From an uncultured Clostridium sp. (lineage in GTDB: Bacteria > Bacillota > Clostridia > Lachnospirales > Anaerotignaceae), in the NCBI GenBank assembly GCA_947246775.1, contig CAMXTM010000075.1, forward strand, positions 1-8,670: DNA of 8,670 nt. The letters run 5' to 3'. This document shows positions 7,214 through 8,670 of the stretch, in pieces (the first letter of the stretch is position 1; each line of letters opens with the position of its first letter). The notes under the pieces were generated by a model. That model saw only the letters and a list, made by a program, of their open reading frames with translations, was not told the DNA's origin and searched no databases. A program made the position numbers and the translations under genes.

Positions 7214-7945
7214 TTGGGAACAGAGGTAATTAGGGGTATTGTAGTAAAAGAAATGCCGAAAGGAGAGACGAGCAAACAACTGATTGTTTTTGCGAAAGGT
7301 ATGGGAAAAGTATGGCTAACAGCGAGGGGAGCAAGAAAGCAAAAGAGTAAATTACTTGCAGGAACGCAGTTGTTTAGCTATTGTGACTTTCAGGTGTATG
7401 AGAGTAAAAAATACTACTATGTAGAGCAAATTGACATCATAGAGAGCTTTTACGACTTGAGATTAGATATTGATAAATTTTCACAGGCAGTTTATTTGTT
7501 GGATTTGGTAGAAAAAACGGCAGTCATAGGAATGGAGCAGAATAATGTTTTGCAGTTGCTTTTAAAGACATTGCAGGTACTTGCAAAAGGGAAATGTGAA
7601 CCAAAGTTAGCAAGTTGTATTTTTGAGATTAAATTTTTGCAAATGATAGGAATTATGCCAAATCTGACAGAAAAGTGTTGTATTTGTGGAAAACAGGCAG
7701 AGCAATACTTTCATGCTGTAGCTGGAGGAATGGTGTGTGCTGAGCATAAAAGGGGAAGTAGAACACTGTCACAGGGGGCAAAGAGCGCTATGCAGTTTGT
7801 GTTTTCGCAATCCTTTCAAAATATGTTTCAGTTTACCGTTTCGGCAGAGGTGATGAAAGAATTGCATAAAATTTTGGAAGAATATATTGCAGTACATATC
7901 AATATGCAGTTGCAGACGAGGGACTTTATCAAAAAAATAGAGTGA
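7214..7945 (+). CDS. recO: DNA repair protein RecO
   Basis: RecO works with RecR (and RecF) to load RecA onto SSB-coated single-stranded DNA and to anneal complementary strands. The 243 residues show the N-terminal OB fold starting EVIRGIVVKEMPKGETSK and the KVWLTARGARK segment (32-42). A helical region follows, then a zinc-finger region C155, C158, C175 and H178; the fourth ligand position holds His rather than Cys. The TTG at 7214 is chosen because the next in-frame start, ATG 7250, would delete the conserved RGIVVKE strand. Its TGA stop at 7943-7945 is embedded in the first copy of the GTGACAAAA repeat block, so the extreme C terminus may have been set by that block. Confidence 0.95.
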   Translation: MGTEVIRGIVVKEMPKGETSKQLIVFAKGMGKVWLTARGARKQKSKLLAGTQLFSYCDFQVYESKKYYYVEQIDIIESFYDLRLDIDKFSQAVYLLDLVEKTAVIGMEQNNVLQLLLKTLQVLAKGKCEPKLASCIFEIKFLQMIGIMPNLTEKCCICGKQAEQYFHAVAGGMVCAEHKRGSRTLSQGAKSAMQFVFSQSFQNMFQFTVSAEVMKELHKILEEYIAVHINMQLQTRDFIKKIE

Positions 7946-8027
7946 CAAAAAAGAGTGACAAAAAATATCACTTTCAAAACTAAAAACATCAATGGAATAA
8001 GATAGCACTCGTATTTTTTTGAAAATT

Positions 8028-8086
8028 GGTGACAAAAATGATACAAAGTGACAAAAAAGTGATAAATTCAAAAAAAATTTGTCACC
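8028..8086. repeat. Perfect 9-bp inverted repeat within the motif cluster
   Basis: GGTGACAAA at 8028-8036 pairs exactly with TTTGTCACC at 8078-8086 around a 41-base loop. The loop itself carries two more plus-strand copies of the GTGAYAAA motif. Confidence 0.65.
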
Positions 8087-8088
8087 GA

Positions 8089-8115
8089 GAAAAGCCAGTC
8101 ATAGCAAGGCTTTCC
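8089..8115 (-). other. Hairpin, possibly a weak minus-strand terminator
   Basis: GAAAAGCC at 8089-8096 faces GGCTTTCC at 8108-8115 around an 11-base loop. Read as minus-strand RNA the stem has 8 pairs, one a G-U wobble, and its 3' arm ends in four T residues. Read as plus-strand RNA it has an A-C mismatch. That favours a minus-strand function, for example ending the zinc-ribbon transcript, but the T tract is short. It may simply be structure internal to the repeat element. Confidence 0.4.
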
Positions 8116-8152
8116 GTACTTTGATGACAAAAGTGATAAAAAATATATAAAG

Positions 8153-8193
8153 TAATATATAAAATTAAAAAATATATATATAATATAATAATA
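8153..8193. other. 41-base pure A/T tract between inverted motif pairs
   Basis: Every base from 8153 to 8193 is A or T, with alternating AT steps. It lies between the motif pair at 8124-8141 and the inverted pair at 8221-8238, and is followed directly by the small hairpin CGCT-GTGT-AGCG at 8194-8205. Such a tract melts easily and is what a DNA unwinding element looks like, but A/T tracts are common between genes in low-GC genomes. Confidence 0.6.
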
Positions 8194-8267
8194 CGCTGTG
8201 TAGCGAATGAACTCGAAAAATTTTGTCACTTTTATCACTAGGGGATACTGAGGAGAGAGTGTGGATT

Positions 8268-8516
8268 TTATGGTTCTAGTTTATTACCACATTCTGGGCA
8301 GTATTGAGGGAGCTTTTCTCTTGTAGAAATATGCTGACCACAAATGGGGCAATGACAGAATACAAGTGACTGTGCAATATTTAATAAAATAGTTATAAAA
8401 CCGATTGCGGCTAATATGCCTTTGAGCGGAGAGGATTGGTGGGTGGCAATCAAAAGAAGAATAATGCTAAAAAAACCACCAGTGTTTAGTAAGTAATAGC
8501 TTTTTTTGTAATCCAT
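8268..8516 (-). CDS. Small two-helix membrane protein with C-terminal zinc ribbon
   Basis: The product has 82 residues and I do not recognise a named family. Residues about 10-25 and 32-52 are hydrophobic and likely cross the membrane as a helical hairpin. The C-terminal ~30 residues form a zinc ribbon with two knuckles, CPIC (56-59, followed by Gly) and CPEC (73-76, followed by Gly), plus an extra C54. With both helices spanning, the N terminus and the ribbon would both be cytoplasmic. ATG at 8516 (minus strand) has a perfect AGGAGG at 8527-8532 with a 10-base spacer, and there is a promoter just upstream. It is a single-gene unit convergent with the recO operon. Function is unknown; the ribbon suggests metal-stabilised protein or nucleic-acid contact. 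The start signals and intact ribbon make a real gene likely. Confidence 0.82.
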   Translation of the reverse strand: MDYKKSYYLLNTGGFFSIILLLIATHQSSPLKGILAAIGFITILLNIAQSLVFCHCPICGQHISTREKLPQYCPECGNKLEP

Positions 8517-8526
8517 ATGGTGTTGT

Positions 8527-8532
8527 CCTCCT
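8527..8532 (-). promoter_or_regulatory. Consensus ribosome binding site of the zinc-ribbon gene
   Basis: CCTCCT on the plus strand reads AGGAGG on the minus strand, 10 bases before the ATG. It is a perfect match to the anti-Shine-Dalgarno consensus. Confidence 0.85.
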
Positions 8533-8549
8533 TTTTTATATTTTTTATA

Positions 8550-8578
8550 AGTATAGCATAGTGTAGTGCGTTTTTCTA
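8550..8578 (-). promoter_or_regulatory. Probable sigma-A promoter of the zinc-ribbon gene
   Basis: On the minus strand, TATACT (plus 8550-8555) matches the -10 consensus at five of six bases. TAGAAA (plus 8573-8578) matches the -35 at four of six, with a 17-base spacer. This would give a leader of about 25-30 bases containing the ribosome binding site. The terminator at 8590-8621 lies just upstream and would insulate it. Confidence 0.6.
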
Positions 8579-8589
8579 GTAAAATAATA

Positions 8590-8621
8590 AAAAAGCTCTC
8601 ATAAAAAAGTGAGAGCTTTTT
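8590..8621. terminator. Strong rho-independent terminator, probably bidirectional
   Basis: AAAAAGCTCTCA (8590-8601) pairs perfectly with TGAGAGCTTTTT (8610-8621), extended by a T-G pair, around a short A-rich loop. Both sides provide U-rich tails: TTTTTGTATTTT on the plus strand and TTTTTTATTATTTT on the minus strand. Its likely main job is to end a minus-strand gene entering from the right edge, separating it from the zinc-ribbon promoter. Confidence 0.85.
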
Positions 8622-8639
8622 GTATTTTATAAAAATGGA

Positions 8640-8670
8640 TTATTCAATTGATCCTTCCCCGCCCATTAAA
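8640..8670 (-). CDS. Possible 3' end of a minus-strand gene entering from the right edge
   Basis: Read on the minus strand, an open frame entering from the right encodes LMGGEGSIE and stops at TAA (plus 8640-8642), 18 bases before the terminator stem. The spacing to the terminator is what a gene end would look like. A second frame, ending in NGRGRIN then TGA, is also open over this short stretch. Nine residues are too few to name a family. Confidence 0.35.
   Translation of the reverse strand, partial: LMGGEGSIE

Larger units (their letters stand above)
7941..8239. repeat. Cluster of GTGAYAAAA motifs in both orientations; MITE-like or iteron-like block
   Basis: This fills nearly all of the 322-base non-coding stretch after recO. 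Plus-strand copies start at 7942, 7955, 8029, 8048, 8059, 8124 (ATGACAAAA) and 8133. Minus-strand copies lie at 7966-7971 (partial), 8078-8085, 8221-8229 and 8230-8238; a weaker TGATA copy is at 8039. Local spacing is commonly 9-13 bases. The two ends read AGTGACAAAAAAGAGTGAC and, on the other strand, AGTGATAAAAGTGACAAAA, so they form imperfect terminal inverted repeats about 300 bases apart. I see no clear target-site duplication beyond two or three bases. No sizeable protein is credible inside it. It could be a non-autonomous mobile repeat, an array of protein-binding sites or a remnant origin. Confidence 0.7.

Noticed and set aside
7769..8071. Minus-strand open frames running through the repeat block into recO
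   Set aside because: Their sequence comes from the repeats (Phe/Ser/Cys-rich), they overlap recO antisense, and no promoter or ribosome binding site supports them.
7941..8239. CRISPR array
   Set aside because: The repeats are about 9 bases, degenerate, in both orientations and lack uniform unique spacers, and no cas gene is present.

Overview
The window is a low-GC, purine-rich stretch of bacterial DNA, most likely from an endospore-forming member of the Clostridia (Lachnospiraceae-like). Three things point there: the gene order matches the conserved Firmicutes block yqfD-phoH-yqfF(pgpH)-ybeY-cdd-era-yqzL-recO, the first gene is the sporulation protein YqfD, and the codons are A/T-rich with frequent ATA and AGA. 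The species cannot be named from this sequence.

Positions 1-7945 form one dense plus-strand gene train: yqfD (5' end cut off by the window), phoH, pgpH, ybeY, cdd, an unrecognised 130-residue protein, a family-4 Fe-S uracil-DNA glycosylase, era, the small yqzL and recO. Most neighbours overlap or lie within about 25 bases of each other; the one larger gap, 91 bases, lies between era and yqzL. The genes link late sporulation, RNA and ribosome maturation (PhoH, YbeY, Era), cyclic-di-AMP breakdown (PgpH), pyrimidine salvage (Cdd) and DNA repair (uracil-DNA glycosylase, RecO). Compared with the Bacillus subtilis order, dgkA is missing between ybeY and cdd, and two extra genes sit between cdd and era. 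Both era and recO start with TTG.

Positions 7946-8267 contain no gene but are highly structured. Around a dozen copies of a GTGAYAAAA-type motif lie in both orientations between 7941 and 8239, often 9-13 bases apart. They surround a 41-base run of pure A/T and two small hairpins. The outermost repeats form imperfect terminal inverted repeats, and the recO stop codon lies inside the first copy. The block resembles either a small non-autonomous mobile element (MITE-like) or an iteron plus A/T-rich-tract arrangement such as an origin or multi-site protein-binding region. No replication or transposase gene is present.

Positions 8268-8670 hold a minus-strand gene for a small membrane protein with a C-terminal zinc ribbon, with a good ribosome binding site and promoter. 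Beyond it are a strong, probably bidirectional, terminator and possibly the last few codons of another minus-strand gene running in from the right. No convincing previously undescribed multi-gene system is visible. The best candidates for novelty are the repeat block after recO, the 130-residue unknown, and the zinc-ribbon membrane protein.
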